A stretch of 64,000 bases of DNA from Bacillus sp. FJAT-28004 (GTDB lineage Bacteria; Bacillota; Bacilli; Paenibacillales; Paenibacillaceae), in the NCBI RefSeq assembly GCF_001280845.1, contig NZ_LGHP01000001.1, positions 2,566,435-2,630,434 on the forward strand. Direction: 5' to 3'. The translations under genes and the position numbers were made by a program. Within the stretch, counting starts at the first letter, position 1. The number at the start of each line of letters is the position of its first letter. Below the pieces are notes generated by a model, which was given only the letters and a program-made list of their open reading frames with translations, made no database searches and was not told the origin of the DNA. Below are positions 34,786-44,597 of this stretch, piece by piece.

Positions 34786-35320
34786 TCTTCATAGGGTAAA
34801 CGTTGTAGTGCATCCTGATGATTCAAAAGTTTGGATTGGCACAGAAGGAAGTGCTTTATGTACTTCTAATCGTAATCTACCTGATGCCGTCAGTGTAATC
34901 GTATGTACGGAAGCGTCGAAGGGAATGTCTTATTCGATCCGCTGCGGCCTTGAAGCGCTTTTGAGAGAGGAACCTGCTTTAAATGCTGTTGTTGTTGCGC
35001 TCGCTGACCAACCCTTTATTACTTCTGGAATGATTGATGGCCTTATACGCTGCTGGAGTGAACGTCCGGAGCTGGATTTTGTCGCAACCGCAGTGCATGA
35101 ATCAGAAGGAGGAGAAATTGTGTTAATGCCACCGGCGATATTATCCCGCTCCATGTTCGACTCGCTACTTCAATTAAGGGGGGATGCTGGAGCTCGCAAG
35201 CTGTTCGAATCAACTGATTTTCAGGGATTTGGACTGTTAGCTGTGGATCGTCAGTCGCTATTTGACGTTGATACCCCAGCTGACTTTGATTTGGCACAAA
35301 AATGGTATTTGGGCTCGTGA
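34658..35320 (+). CDS. pucB: Molybdenum cofactor cytidylyltransferase-like NTP transferase
   Basis: 220 residues of the MobA/MocA-type nucleotidyltransferase fold: ISALYLAAGQSKRMGVRKQ (nucleotide loop) at the start, GMSYSIRCGLEALL near residue 90, VALADQPFITSGMID near 115 (metal Asp) and a late DVDTPADFD. It would form the cytosine dinucleotide of the molybdenum cofactor needed by xanthine dehydrogenase. AGGGAGGG lies before ATG 34658; an ATG at 34607 in the same frame lacks such a site. The whole start region lies inside the xdhC-type gene. Confidence 0.88.
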   Translation: MRISALYLAAGQSKRMGVRKQSLELSKNKPLARMGLLALLSSDLHRVNVVVHPDDSKVWIGTEGSALCTSNRNLPDAVSVIVCTEASKGMSYSIRCGLEALLREEPALNAVVVALADQPFITSGMIDGLIRCWSERPELDFVATAVHESEGGEIVLMPPAILSRSMFDSLLQLRGDAGARKLFESTDFQGFGLLAVDRQSLFDVDTPADFDLAQKWYLGS

Positions 35321-35482
35321 ATGGAGTGTTTAGGTTATTGGTCTCAACCAAAACGAGCGATAACGATTGGAGCTGATCACGGCAGCTTCCAGGAGTCTTA
35401 TGCGACAAGAGGCGATAATGTACAGAATCAATAAGGTACCTTATCATCTTTTGAAAAAAATAGAGAGTCGGGGAGGAACGGT

Positions 35483-36637
35483 ATGAAATCGTACAAAAAA
35501 GCATTTTCCGCAAGCTTAGCACTTCTTATAACGCTAGTAATGGTCAGTAGTGGTTGTTCAAGCAACAAGTCGAACAAGGTTGATGAGGGTGCAGGAAAAG
35601 CGACGGAAGCCCCAAAGAGTGAGGCGGCTACGGATGAGTCTGCTAAGCTGCCGCGTGTGGCGTTCGTTTATATCGGGCCTCCAGGAGATGGCGGTTGGAC
35701 TTTCGAGCATGACAAAGGAAGATTGTACATGGAGGAAAAGCTTGGCATAAAAGCAGATACGGTTGAGAACGTACCTGAGAGCGCGGATGCGGAACGAATC
35801 ATTACTGAGCTTGCGCAAAACCATGATGTCATCTTTACGACTAGCTTTGGATATATGGACTACACATTAAATGTAGCGAAGAAATTTCCGAACGTGAAGT
35901 TCCTTCATACCGCCGGCTACAAAACCAATGAAAATATGGGCACATTTTTCGGCAAAAATTTCGATGCCAGTTACTTAAGCGGTATAGCAGCAGGCAAAAT
36001 GACGAAAAAAAATGTAATCGGATATGTTGGCGCATTCCCGATTCCAGAAGTCATTTATAACATAAACGCCTTCACGCTAGGCGTGCAAAGCGTAAATCCA
36101 GAAGCCAAAGTGAGCGTCGTATGGACGAATACTTGGTTTGATCCAACAACGGAGCGACAAGCAGCAGTGAGTCTTCTTGATAAAGGCGCAGATGTTCTGC
36201 TCGCTTATCAAGATTCGCCGGCAACATTGCAAGCAGCAGCTGAACGCGGTGCTATGGCTGGAGGCAATGATTCCGATATGACAAGGTTTGCTCCAGAAGC
36301 GTATTTGACCAATCCGATTTGGAACTGGGGACCTTATTATACCAAAACGGTTCAATCCATTATCGATGGCACTTGGAAAAGTGAGCAATATTCTGGATCT
36401 CTAGCTGACGGTATGGTCGACATTGCACCGCTTGGTCCAAGTGTGCCAGAGGATGTGAAAACGCTAGTGAATGATACGAAAACAAAGTTGATAAGCGGTG
36501 AGTTTAACATCTTTACAGGTCCGATTACGGATGCTGCCGGCACAGTAAAGGTTGAGGCTGGCAAGACGCTGACGCTTGATGACATTTTGGTGATGGATTG
36601 GTTCGTAAAAGGCGTCGACGGCACGATCCCGAAATAA
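35483..36637 (+). CDS. BMP family purine nucleoside-binding lipoprotein
   Basis: 384 residues. Signal peptide and lipobox (LVMVSSGC) show a lipid-anchored extracytoplasmic binding protein. The BMP/PnrA fold is seen in VAFVYIGPPGDGGWTFEHDKG, ELAQNHDVIFTTSFGYMD, FFGKNFDASYLSGIAAG and WTNTWFDPTTERQAA. PnrA, NupN and BmpA-type relatives bind purine nucleosides. It heads a complete ABC importer (36744-40353) inside the purine island, in the order of B. subtilis nupNOPQ. GGGGAGGAACGGT precedes the ATG. A hairpin after the gene probably stabilises its mRNA, giving more binding protein than permease. Confidence 0.9.
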   Translation: MKSYKKAFSASLALLITLVMVSSGCSSNKSNKVDEGAGKATEAPKSEAATDESAKLPRVAFVYIGPPGDGGWTFEHDKGRLYMEEKLGIKADTVENVPESADAERIITELAQNHDVIFTTSFGYMDYTLNVAKKFPNVKFLHTAGYKTNENMGTFFGKNFDASYLSGIAAGKMTKKNVIGYVGAFPIPEVIYNINAFTLGVQSVNPEAKVSVVWTNTWFDPTTERQAAVSLLDKGADVLLAYQDSPATLQAAAERGAMAGGNDSDMTRFAPEAYLTNPIWNWGPYYTKTVQSIIDGTWKSEQYSGSLADGMVDIAPLGPSVPEDVKTLVNDTKTKLISGEFNIFTGPITDAAGTVKVEAGKTLTLDDILVMDWFVKGVDGTIPK

Positions 36638-36660
36638 ACGGCTTTGCTTATATGAATAAG

Positions 36661-36692
36661 TCAACAAATCCCTGAATATAGGGATTTGTTGA
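36661..36692 (+). other. Intercistronic hairpin after the binding-protein gene
   Basis: TCAACAAATCCCT and AGGGATTTGTTGA form a perfect 13-base stem with a GAATAT loop and no true U run. Such hairpins after solute-binding protein genes act as partial terminators or mRNA 3' protectors. Confidence 0.6.
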
Positions 36693-36743
36693 TTATTCAA
36701 AGCTTTTCAAGTTTGCTTCACAAACGTTGAAGGAAGTGATGTT

Positions 36744-38279
36744 ATGCATAAGAAGTATTCGGTGGAGATGCACCAAATCGTGAAGCATTTTGGTACCGTC
36801 GTAGCGAATGATTTTGTTGATTTTCGTGCAAAGCCGGGACAAATTCATGCGCTGCTAGGTGAGAACGGTGCGGGCAAAAGCACGATGATGTGCATGCTCT
36901 CGGGTGTATATAGGCCGACTAGCGGAGACATCTTCATAAACGGAGAGCTCGCGAGGATTCGTTCACCTAAGGATGCGATGAAGCTTGGCGTAGGTATGGT
37001 ATTTCAAAACTTTCGCCTCGTTCAAACACTGACTGCTGCTGAAAACATCATTTTGGGAGAGAGCTCATCGTTTTGGAGAGGCAACAAATGGATGAACGCA
37101 AAACAGCAAGAAATCGAAGCGATTGCAGCGCAATTTGGATTGTCATTTCCGGTTAATCGCCCAATCTGGCAGCTATCCGTTGGCGAGCAGCAAAGGGTCG
37201 AAATCGTTAAGACGCTTTATCGCGGCGCAAACCTAATTATTTTGGATGAACCAACCTCGGTGCTGACGCCCGGTGAGGCGGAGCAGCTGTTTGCAACGCT
37301 GGAGCATATGAAAGCTAAAGGGAAAACGGTCATATTGACCACCCACAAACTGAAAGAGGTTATGGCTGCTTCTGACCATATATCGGTTATGCGTAAAGGC
37401 AAGCTCATTCATACGATGGAAACATCAGCGACGAATGAGCGTGAGCTCGCAAAACTTATGGTCGGAAAAGAAATCCGCGAAAGCCGTCCTTTCCTTCCTA
37501 GGTCGCTAGGAAAACGATTGCTTGACGTACAGCAGGTAGACGTATATGGAGATCATGGCAAAAAAGTGCTTGATCATATTAAGCTTCATGTCAATGAAGG
37601 AGAAATTGTTGGAGTAGCAGGCGTTGCTGGAAATGGTCAGAAGGAGATTGCCGAGATGCTTACCGGTCTTAGAGCGTGGAAGCGCGGAATGATCTATTTT
37701 AACGGTAAAGAATTGCAAAATGGGTCAGTCAGAGGAGCGATCGAATCGGGAATCGCTCACGTACCGGAGAATCGTATGAAAAGCGGTCTGGCCGGCAGCC
37801 TTGGCATCGTTGATAATTTGCTGTTCAAATCGTACCGAACGAAGGAGCGCTCTCGCTTCGGATTTCTACGTATAGGTGTGAATCGAACGTGGTCGCAAGA
37901 TTTGGTCGAGCAATTTGATGTCAGGACGCCTGGTCTCGATACGCCGGTTCAGCATTTGTCAGGCGGCAATCAGCAAAAACTGCTATTTGCGCGAGAGGTA
38001 CATCAACAACCGCTGCTAATGGTAGCTGTCCATCCGACACAAGGACTCGACGTTGGCGCCACGGAAGGCGTTCATCGACTGTTATCTGAAATGCGGGATG
38101 ATGGCAAAAGTGTATTGCTCATTTCAGAGGATTTAGACGAGGTTATGCTGCTCTCTGATCGTATTCTCGTCATTTATAACGGACAAATCATTGGCGAAAT
38201 GGCACGCGATGCAGCGGATCGAGAAAAAATTGGCATGTATATGGCGGGACTCCTTGATGCAGAGGAGGAAGCTGGGTGA
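36744..38279 (+). CDS. Nucleoside ABC transporter ATP-binding protein, duplicated NBD
   Basis: 511 residues with two fused ABC domains, the format of nucleoside and simple-sugar importers. First half: Walker A GENGAGKST near residue 40, LSVGEQQR, LIILDEPTSVLTP. Second half: the degenerate GVAGNGQKE in place of Walker A near residue 293, LSGGNQQK and VHPTQGLDVGA. Only the first site looks hydrolytically complete, as usual in this family. It powers the permeases that follow. GAAGGAAGTGATGTT precedes the ATG; its TGA stop overlaps the GTG start of the next gene. Confidence 0.92.
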   Translation: MHKKYSVEMHQIVKHFGTVVANDFVDFRAKPGQIHALLGENGAGKSTMMCMLSGVYRPTSGDIFINGELARIRSPKDAMKLGVGMVFQNFRLVQTLTAAENIILGESSSFWRGNKWMNAKQQEIEAIAAQFGLSFPVNRPIWQLSVGEQQRVEIVKTLYRGANLIILDEPTSVLTPGEAEQLFATLEHMKAKGKTVILTTHKLKEVMAASDHISVMRKGKLIHTMETSATNERELAKLMVGKEIRESRPFLPRSLGKRLLDVQQVDVYGDHGKKVLDHIKLHVNEGEIVGVAGVAGNGQKEIAEMLTGLRAWKRGMIYFNGKELQNGSVRGAIESGIAHVPENRMKSGLAGSLGIVDNLLFKSYRTKERSRFGFLRIGVNRTWSQDLVEQFDVRTPGLDTPVQHLSGGNQQKLLFAREVHQQPLLMVAVHPTQGLDVGATEGVHRLLSEMRDDGKSVLLISEDLDEVMLLSDRILVIYNGQIIGEMARDAADREKIGMYMAGLLDAEEEAG

Positions 38280-39406
38280 GTGAACAAAAAACAAGTTTAG
38301 CCAAAGACGGAGCACTAACGATCGAAGCTGTTCGTGAGCCAAACAGATGGAGATTTCGCTCATATCGCATTGAGATTGACAGCACCAAAAAAGGGGGCTC
38401 ATGGTGGATCCCACTCGTGTCAGTGCTGCTAGCTTTAGTGGTATGCGGCATTTTCATTGCAGCAAATGGGATGAACCCGCTTCCTGTATACAAAAAAATG
38501 TTTACTGGAGCTTTCGGCACCTCATACGGCTTGACTGAAACGCTCGTCAAAACCATCCCTCTACTGCTATGCGGGCTTGGCGTAGCGATAGCTTACCGTA
38601 TATCTGTATGGAATATCGGCGCAGAAGGACAATTCGCTGCAGGGGCAATGGCCGCTACTGCGGTCACGATTTATTTTCCGAATATGCCAAGTATCCTCGT
38701 TATTCCCGTTATGATCGTATTCAGCATCGTTGCTGGTGGTATTTGGGGGCTGTTAACGGCCATTCCTCGCACTTATTTTCAAGTAAATGAGCTGGTTACT
38801 TCGCTAATGCTCAATTACGTTGCGCTGCTTGCCATGGATTATTTTGTGTTCGGACCTTGGAAAGATCCGAAGGGCATGAATTTCCCAGGAACACCGATGT
38901 TTACAGAAGCACAGTCGTTGCCGGTTCTTGGTGATACAAGGCTGCATCTCGGTTTATTGTTCGGCATAATCGCCATTGTGCTGTATGGATTCTTCATCAA
39001 ATACACGCGCTGGGGTTATGAGCTCAGGCTGATTGGTGCTAATCCCGAAGCTGCCAAAAATGCGGGCATCAGGCTTAGCAGACATATTTTACTCGTCATG
39101 CTCATAAGCGGAGGTCTGGCCGGACTTGCTGGAATGGCCGAGGTATCGGGTGTAACGCATCGTCTTATGTATGGCATATCGCCAGGTTACGGCTACACGG
39201 CAATCATTGTAGCATGGCTTGCTAAATTACATCCAATCGGACTGGTCGTCTCCTCGTTCTTGTTTGGAGGACTTATCGTAGGAGGGTACAGCGTGCAGAC
39301 GATTGGGCTTCCTTCCTCTATATCAGAAATGCTGCAGGGTGCGATTTTGTTTTTTCTAATTGCAGGCGGCACAATCAGCAAATTTCGCCTTCGTAAAATC
39401 CGCTGA
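38276..39406 (+). CDS. Nucleoside ABC transporter permease 1
   Basis: 376 residues of the branched-chain/nucleoside type permease (YufP/BmpC-like). A cytoplasmic lead of about 40 residues is followed by 8-10 membrane helices; the conserved core is WNIGAEGQFAAGAMAAT near residue 115 and RLSRHILLVMLISGGLAGLAGMAEVSG near 255. The GTG start at 38276 overlaps the previous stop by 4 bases and is preceded by GAGGAGGAAGC. It pairs with the second permease to make the translocation pore. Confidence 0.92.
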   Translation: MSEQKTSLAKDGALTIEAVREPNRWRFRSYRIEIDSTKKGGSWWIPLVSVLLALVVCGIFIAANGMNPLPVYKKMFTGAFGTSYGLTETLVKTIPLLLCGLGVAIAYRISVWNIGAEGQFAAGAMAATAVTIYFPNMPSILVIPVMIVFSIVAGGIWGLLTAIPRTYFQVNELVTSLMLNYVALLAMDYFVFGPWKDPKGMNFPGTPMFTEAQSLPVLGDTRLHLGLLFGIIAIVLYGFFIKYTRWGYELRLIGANPEAAKNAGIRLSRHILLVMLISGGLAGLAGMAEVSGVTHRLMYGISPGYGYTAIIVAWLAKLHPIGLVVSSFLFGGLIVGGYSVQTIGLPSSISEMLQGAILFFLIAGGTISKFRLRKIR

Positions 39407-39423
39407 AAAGGAGAAGCTGAGCG

Positions 39424-40353
39424 ATGGAAATGATGTATCAAATGCTGCTTGCCGCCATCTCCTCTGGTACTCCGTTATTGTTCGCAACACTAGGCGGGAT
39501 ATTGATTGAGAGATCAGGCATTATCCAATTAGGCGCTGAGGGCCTTATGTTGATGGGCGCTGTTACGGCATGTCTGACCTTTCTGCAAACTGGCAGCTTG
39601 ACGGTCACATTGCTCGCCGTTTGCGGAATCAGTGTGTTGTTAGGCGGTATTCATGCTTTTCTTAGTGTATCGCTTCGGGCTAATCAAATCGTATGCGGCC
39701 TTGCAATGACATTGTTTGGAGCTGGTTTAAGCGCTTATCTAGGCAAATCCGTTAGTGGACTTCCTGTACCGAGAGCAGTGCCAAAGCTTGATATGCCTTG
39801 GCTTGAAGGTGTTCCGTTTATTGGCCGCATCTTTGCTCATCTTGATCTGCTGACTTGGTTTAGCTTCCTGCTGGTCATCGTGCTTCATATATTTATTCAC
39901 CGAACCTCATGGGGATTGCATCTACGGGCGATGGGCGATAATCCGGCAACAGCGGATGTCATGGGGATTCGTGTTCAAGGATTTCGTTATGGTTATATTA
40001 TCGTTGGTTCTGTATTAATCGGATTGGCGGGAGCGGATTTGCTCCTTGTTTACTCGCCAACATGGACCGAGGGGATGACAACAGGACGCGGCTGGATTGC
40101 AGTAGCATTAGTTATCTTTGCTAGATGGAATCCGATAAGAGCTCTCTTATGCGCTTATTTCTTTGGAGCGTTAGACATGTTAGGCTTCCGCATCCAATTA
40201 TTAGGCAGTGAAATTCCATCCTACTTTTTAAAAATGATTCCATATGTCGTAACCATATTCATTCTCATGTTTCTTGGCTGGCGCAATCGCAATAAACCAT
40301 CCGGCTCACCCGAGGCGCTGGGCGTACCTTACATTCGGGAGCAACGATTCTAA
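39424..40353 (+). CDS. Nucleoside ABC transporter permease 2
   Basis: 309 residues, YufQ-like. GSGTPLLFATLGGILIERSG-type sequence and IIQLGAEGLMLMGAV mark the N-terminal helices, and the cytoplasmic coupling region is GLHLRAMGDNPATADVMGIRV. Eight or more hydrophobic segments. AAAAGGAGAAGC lies just before the start, 17 bases after the first permease gene. It completes the importer whose likely load is guanosine, inosine or adenosine, judging from the deaminases and xanthine dehydrogenase in the same transcript. Confidence 0.92.
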   Translation: MEMMYQMLLAAISSGTPLLFATLGGILIERSGIIQLGAEGLMLMGAVTACLTFLQTGSLTVTLLAVCGISVLLGGIHAFLSVSLRANQIVCGLAMTLFGAGLSAYLGKSVSGLPVPRAVPKLDMPWLEGVPFIGRIFAHLDLLTWFSFLLVIVLHIFIHRTSWGLHLRAMGDNPATADVMGIRVQGFRYGYIIVGSVLIGLAGADLLLVYSPTWTEGMTTGRGWIAVALVIFARWNPIRALLCAYFFGALDMLGFRIQLLGSEIPSYFLKMIPYVVTIFILMFLGWRNRNKPSGSPEALGVPYIREQRF

Positions 40354-40374
40354 CGATAATTGGGGGGGAGAACA

Positions 40375-41307
40375 ATGAGCATGAATGTACAGGAGATCAT
40401 ATTGACTCCTCTTGTATGGCATCCTCAGTCGGCCGCGGAGGCTTGGCTGCTCAAACAAAGCTATGGGCTGGAAGGTGTATATATTTCAGGCGGAACCTTA
40501 CTTCGAACACAGTGGGAATCAGGCATTTCTGCTGTCCCGAAACATTTGATCGATTTGAGTGCTATTCGTGGATTAAACGAGGTTAAAATCGGCGAATCAG
40601 ACGTTATCATTGGCGGCCAAGTGAGCTTGCAGGCTTGTCGGACGAATGCATTTCTGCGGCGAAACTTTCCACTATTCACCGATGCTTTACGTGTGATAGC
40701 AGCGCCATCCATTCGGCATTTAGCAACGGTCGGCGGCAATGTTTCTTCCATGATTGGAGATTCTATCCCCGCGCTCCTTGCTTATGACGCTGAAGTCATT
40801 TGGTATAACGGACTAATAGAGCAACAAGTTCCATTATCCGACTATCTGCTTCTAACAAACGATCCGAATCAAGGAAATGAGAGATTGCTTCTCAGCATTA
40901 TCCTACCTTTCACGAAATTAATGGAAGAGAGCTCAGTATGTAAGGATGAAGAAGATAGTGCCATTTCGAAAATCAAGCGTTTTGGCGCTTACCATAAAGT
41001 AGGACGTCGTGAAGCATTTACTCCTTCTATCGTAACAGCGGCCATAAATGGTGCCATTTCGCCTACTGGCGTGCTCACGGAACTTCGGATCGCGCTTGGA
41101 GGCGGACAGATGGTTCCGCAAAGGCTCGAACCATTAGAGGAAGAAATCGTTGGTACGGCCGTGGATAATAAGCTCCTTCAGCGTGTATATGACCGCATTT
41201 TGCAAGTGTATGAACCTAGGGAAGATCTGTTCGCAACAGCGTCATATAGGAAGATTACAGCAGCTAACGTTATCACAGCGGAGCTTTGGAAGGCAGCTAG
41301 AGATTAA
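40375..41307 (+). CDS. pucC: Xanthine dehydrogenase FAD-binding subunit
   Basis: 310 residues of the CO dehydrogenase flavoprotein/XdhB fold. The FAD loop AAPSIRHLATVGGNVSSMIGDSIPALLAYDAEV lies near residues 115-145, and VKIGESDVIIGGQVSL and RREAFTPSIVTAAINGAI belong to the same family. It carries electrons from the Fe-S subunit to NAD. GGGGGGGAG sits 5-12 bases before ATG 40375; a start at 40360 would overlap that site. It is followed after 24 bases by the molybdenum subunit gene. Confidence 0.92.
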   Translation: MSMNVQEIILTPLVWHPQSAAEAWLLKQSYGLEGVYISGGTLLRTQWESGISAVPKHLIDLSAIRGLNEVKIGESDVIIGGQVSLQACRTNAFLRRNFPLFTDALRVIAAPSIRHLATVGGNVSSMIGDSIPALLAYDAEVIWYNGLIEQQVPLSDYLLLTNDPNQGNERLLLSIILPFTKLMEESSVCKDEEDSAISKIKRFGAYHKVGRREAFTPSIVTAAINGAISPTGVLTELRIALGGGQMVPQRLEPLEEEIVGTAVDNKLLQRVYDRILQVYEPREDLFATASYRKITAANVITAELWKAARD

Positions 41308-41331
41308 GGAATGACAGGAAGGAGTGAGCTT

Positions 41332-43608
41332 ATGCTCTTAAACCGCACAAGCAGTGGAGGAAGATGGCGAATCCGTCCTGATGGACCGGGTAAAGTAACA
41401 GGCAGTCTTGCTTATTTAACCGACATGACAAGGGAACATATGCTTTATGGCCTTGTTCTGCGTAGTAGGTATCCTCATGCACGTATTCTTTCCATTCATA
41501 CGGATAAAGCCAGGCAATTGTCAGGCGTCCATGCCGTGCTTACCTATCAAGATGTCCCCGGATTAAATGCTTTTGGCATTGCGCATCCCGACCAGCCCGT
41601 TTTATGCGAGGAGCGGGTGAGATATGTGGGAGATGCGATAGCGACAGTAGCTGCTGAAACCCTTGCAATTGCACAGATAGCCATTGGGCTTATCGAAGTA
41701 GAATACGAAGTTTTGCAGTTGGTGGATGATCCCGAACAAGCCCTTCTCGAAGATGCCCCGCTTCTGCATCCAAAAGGAAACGCGATGCACCGGACATCCT
41801 TCCACAAAGGGAATACCGAAATTGGGTTCAAGCAATGTGCTTGTATTGTAGAGGAAACCTATTACACGCCGCGCCAAATGCACACGTATATGGAAACGGA
41901 AGGCGGCTTGTTTGTGCCGGAGGCGAATAATCGATTAACGGTGTATTCACCAACCCAGCACGGATTTATGGATCGTATGCAATTATCACGTATTTTATCT
42001 ATACCGCAAGAGGATATTCGAATCGTTTCCAGTCCCATCGGCGGCTCATTTGGCGGAAAAGATGAGCTGAATGTACAGCCTTACGGGGCATTGCTCGCGA
42101 CCTACACAGGGAAGCCCGTTAAGATGCATAATACCAGGCAGGAATCGGTTCGCGCAGGCTTAAAGCGGCATCCGATGAAAATTACGATGAAAACGGGAAC
42201 AGACGCGGCAGGCAAATTACTCGCCCATCAAGTCCGTATCATTTCAGATACTGGCCCCTATTCAACACTTGGAGCGGAGGTGCTTAATTTTGCAGTTGAG
42301 CATGTCGTCGGTCCTTATAAATACGAGCATTTGAACGTTGAGGGCACATCGGTATTTACGAACAATGGCATGTCCGGGGAATTTCGAGGTTTTGGCGGCA
42401 ATCAAGCGATCTTCGCGCTTGAGGGACAAATGGATCGATTAGCTGATCAGCTTGGCATAGAGCCTTGGGCATTTCGCGAATTAAATATGCGCCAATTAGA
42501 GGATCTTGGGCCATTTGATCAACCTATTGCGATGACAGAAGGGGCCGAGCGAGTATGGAAAGCGCTAGAAAAAAGTGCATTGATGCAGGAGAAATCGCAA
42601 TATAAGTCACTCAGTGAAGATGGTGAAGAACCTTGGGTGAAAACGGGGATCGGAGCTGCTTTTACGATGCATGGCGCAGGTCTTGGCGTTGGAATTCCTG
42701 ATCCGGCAGGAGGGCGCTTGGAACTTGCAGCGGACGGTAAAATCGAAGCGGTATTCGGTTATGAGGAATTTGGGCAAGGCCTCATTGCATCACTGGAGCA
42801 AATGCTAATCGAGCAGTTCAAGTTTGGTGCGGATGATATACGGATTATTATCGGCGATACCGACATAGTGCCAAACAGCGGCTCAACTACGGCTTCGCGT
42901 GCAACGGCTATGATGTGGAAATCGCTGCAAAAGTTAAAGAAGCCATTTACAGAGCAGATGCTAAAGCGGGCAGGAGCAGTGCTAAGTCGTCCGGCTGAAG
43001 AGCTGCGAATCAGCGAGGGCGGCATAAGAGAGATTTCAGGTGAAGCTTTGCTGCTTCCTTATGAAGAACTGGCAAAGGCTGATGATTCCCTTATTCACTG
43101 TGAAACCTCTTTTTCATTTCCCACATCACCAACTGAACGAGTAGGCGCTCATTTCATGTATACCTACTCGGCCGTTGCCGTTAAGGTAGAGCTTAATACG
43201 TTGACTGGGCGAGTCAAGGTGCTGCAGCAATATCACGTCGTAGCCGCTGGACCTGTCATAAATCCACAAGGCTTCCTCGGTCAAATCGAAGGCGGCAGCA
43301 GTATGGCACTTGGTTTTACGCTAATGGAAGATGCGATTATGGAAAAAGGTCATTATATCACTCGAAATTTGGATACGTATCTTGTTCCAACGATCATCGA
43401 TCAAAACGGGTTAGTGGAGGTCGAGGCCATTGAGCATTTGCCCGAGGGCGACGATTATGGTCCACGAGGTATAGGGGAGGTTGGATCGGTTACACTGGCG
43501 CCAGCTATCGCAGCTGCTATACGGCAGGCTTGTGGCAAGTGGGTAACGAAGCTGCCGGTAGAACCCGCTTTTTTGCAAGAAACACCATTTTTTCTAATGA
43601 AGGAGTGA
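41332..43608 (+). CDS. pucD: Xanthine dehydrogenase molybdenum-binding subunit
   Basis: 758 residues. The aldehyde oxidase/xanthine dehydrogenase a/b hammerhead region comes first (RPDGPGKVTGSLAYLTDM, HPDQPVLCEERVRYVGDAIA), then molybdopterin-binding motifs IVSSPIGGSFGGKDELNVQP, EFRGFGGNQAIFALE, and EEFGQGLIASLEQM, and the catalytic Glu motif GPRGIGEVGSVTLAPAIAAAI near the end. It hydroxylates hypoxanthine and xanthine to urate. AAGGAGTGAGCTT favours ATG 41332 over the ATG at 41311. The Fe-S subunit follows 6 bases after its stop. Confidence 0.93.
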   Translation: MLLNRTSSGGRWRIRPDGPGKVTGSLAYLTDMTREHMLYGLVLRSRYPHARILSIHTDKARQLSGVHAVLTYQDVPGLNAFGIAHPDQPVLCEERVRYVGDAIATVAAETLAIAQIAIGLIEVEYEVLQLVDDPEQALLEDAPLLHPKGNAMHRTSFHKGNTEIGFKQCACIVEETYYTPRQMHTYMETEGGLFVPEANNRLTVYSPTQHGFMDRMQLSRILSIPQEDIRIVSSPIGGSFGGKDELNVQPYGALLATYTGKPVKMHNTRQESVRAGLKRHPMKITMKTGTDAAGKLLAHQVRIISDTGPYSTLGAEVLNFAVEHVVGPYKYEHLNVEGTSVFTNNGMSGEFRGFGGNQAIFALEGQMDRLADQLGIEPWAFRELNMRQLEDLGPFDQPIAMTEGAERVWKALEKSALMQEKSQYKSLSEDGEEPWVKTGIGAAFTMHGAGLGVGIPDPAGGRLELAADGKIEAVFGYEEFGQGLIASLEQMLIEQFKFGADDIRIIIGDTDIVPNSGSTTASRATAMMWKSLQKLKKPFTEQMLKRAGAVLSRPAEELRISEGGIREISGEALLLPYEELAKADDSLIHCETSFSFPTSPTERVGAHFMYTYSAVAVKVELNTLTGRVKVLQQYHVVAAGPVINPQGFLGQIEGGSSMALGFTLMEDAIMEKGHYITRNLDTYLVPTIIDQNGLVEVEAIEHLPEGDDYGPRGIGEVGSVTLAPAIAAAIRQACGKWVTKLPVEPAFLQETPFFLMKE

Positions 43609-43614
43609 ACGGAG

Positions 43615-44115
43615 ATGAGCGATCAAACAGCTAAAGTTCAAACGCCGTTTGCACTCCAATGCTTCATTAATGAACAGGAGCTTAAGATTGAAACGGCAGC
43701 TTCAACCAGATTGCTGAACATTTTGCGTGATGACTTGGCGCTCACTGGGACGAAGCGTTCTTGTGATATCGGCAGATGTGGTGCATGTATGGTGCTGATA
43801 GATGGTCAGGCAGTCAATTCTTGTTTAGCGATGGCTTATCAATGCACAGGTAAACGAATCATGACGATAGAAGGTGTTTCAGCAGACGGGATCGATCCGA
43901 TTGGGCAAGCATTTCTAGAGGAAGGCGGTTTTCAATGCGGCTATTGTACACCGGGAATGATCGTTTCAGTTAAAGCACTGCTCGACCACCATCCAGAGCC
44001 GTCGGATGATGAAATTGCGGAAGCCTTATCCGGTAATTTATGCCGTTGTACCGGCTATGGCGGAATATGGAGAGCTGTGAAACGAGCCATTGAAGGGAGG
44101 CGACAAGCGATATGA
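43615..44115 (+). CDS. pucE: Xanthine dehydrogenase iron-sulfur subunit
   Basis: 166 residues with two [2Fe-2S] clusters: the plant-ferredoxin type CDIGRCGACMVLIDGQAVNSC near residues 58-78 and the helical type CGYCTPGM (about 108-115) with LCRCTGYG (about 143-150). It relays electrons from the molybdenum centre to FAD. Together with the two preceding genes it makes the three-subunit xanthine dehydrogenase seen in Bacilli. The stop overlaps the next start (ATGA). Confidence 0.94.
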   Translation: MSDQTAKVQTPFALQCFINEQELKIETAASTRLLNILRDDLALTGTKRSCDIGRCGACMVLIDGQAVNSCLAMAYQCTGKRIMTIEGVSADGIDPIGQAFLEEGGFQCGYCTPGMIVSVKALLDHHPEPSDDEIAEALSGNLCRCTGYGGIWRAVKRAIEGRRQAI

Positions 44116-44597
44116 AAGAGTGGCATAAGCATATCTATTATTTGTTAGAGAGTATTGAAGTATCTAGGAAGGCCAGAGAATCCGGCAATACACCATTTGG
44201 CGCAATTCTAGTTAATTCAGAAGGCGAGATCGTCCTTGAGCAAGGGAATGTGGAGATCACGCAATCGAACTGCACAGGGCACGCTGAGCGAACGTTGATG
44301 GAAGCAGCCTCCAAACGATTCAATAAAAATGAGCTTTGGCATTATACCCTCTATACGACGGCAGAGCCTTGTGCGATGTGTGCAGGTTCGATCTATTGGG
44401 GGAATGTAGGAACAGTCGTTTTCGGCATTTCAGAGAAACGTTTGGCAGAACTGACTGGGGATGATGAACAAAACTTGACGCTGGATTTACCTTGTCGGGT
44501 CGTATTCGCACAGGGACGCAAGCCCATTCAAGTTGTTGGTCCTTTCCCTGAAGTGGAGGATGCAGTGATTACGATTCACGAGGGGTACTGGAAATGA
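44112..44597 (+). CDS. Nucleoside/guanine deaminase, cytidine-deaminase fold
   Basis: 161 residues with the zinc motif HAERTLMEAA (HAE) near residue 57 and PCAMCAGSIYWG (PCxxC) near 87. The fold is shared by guanine deaminase GuaD, cytosine deaminase and TadA. In a purine island guanine to xanthine deamination is the likely reaction, which would feed xanthine dehydrogenase directly. The gene overlaps pucE and the OHCU decarboxylase gene by 4 bases at each end, showing tight coupling. The amidohydrolase at 32286 could do the same job, so substrates may be divided between them. Confidence 0.87.
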   Translation: MKEWHKHIYYLLESIEVSRKARESGNTPFGAILVNSEGEIVLEQGNVEITQSNCTGHAERTLMEAASKRFNKNELWHYTLYTTAEPCAMCAGSIYWGNVGTVVFGISEKRLAELTGDDEQNLTLDLPCRVVFAQGRKPIQVVGPFPEVEDAVITIHEGYWK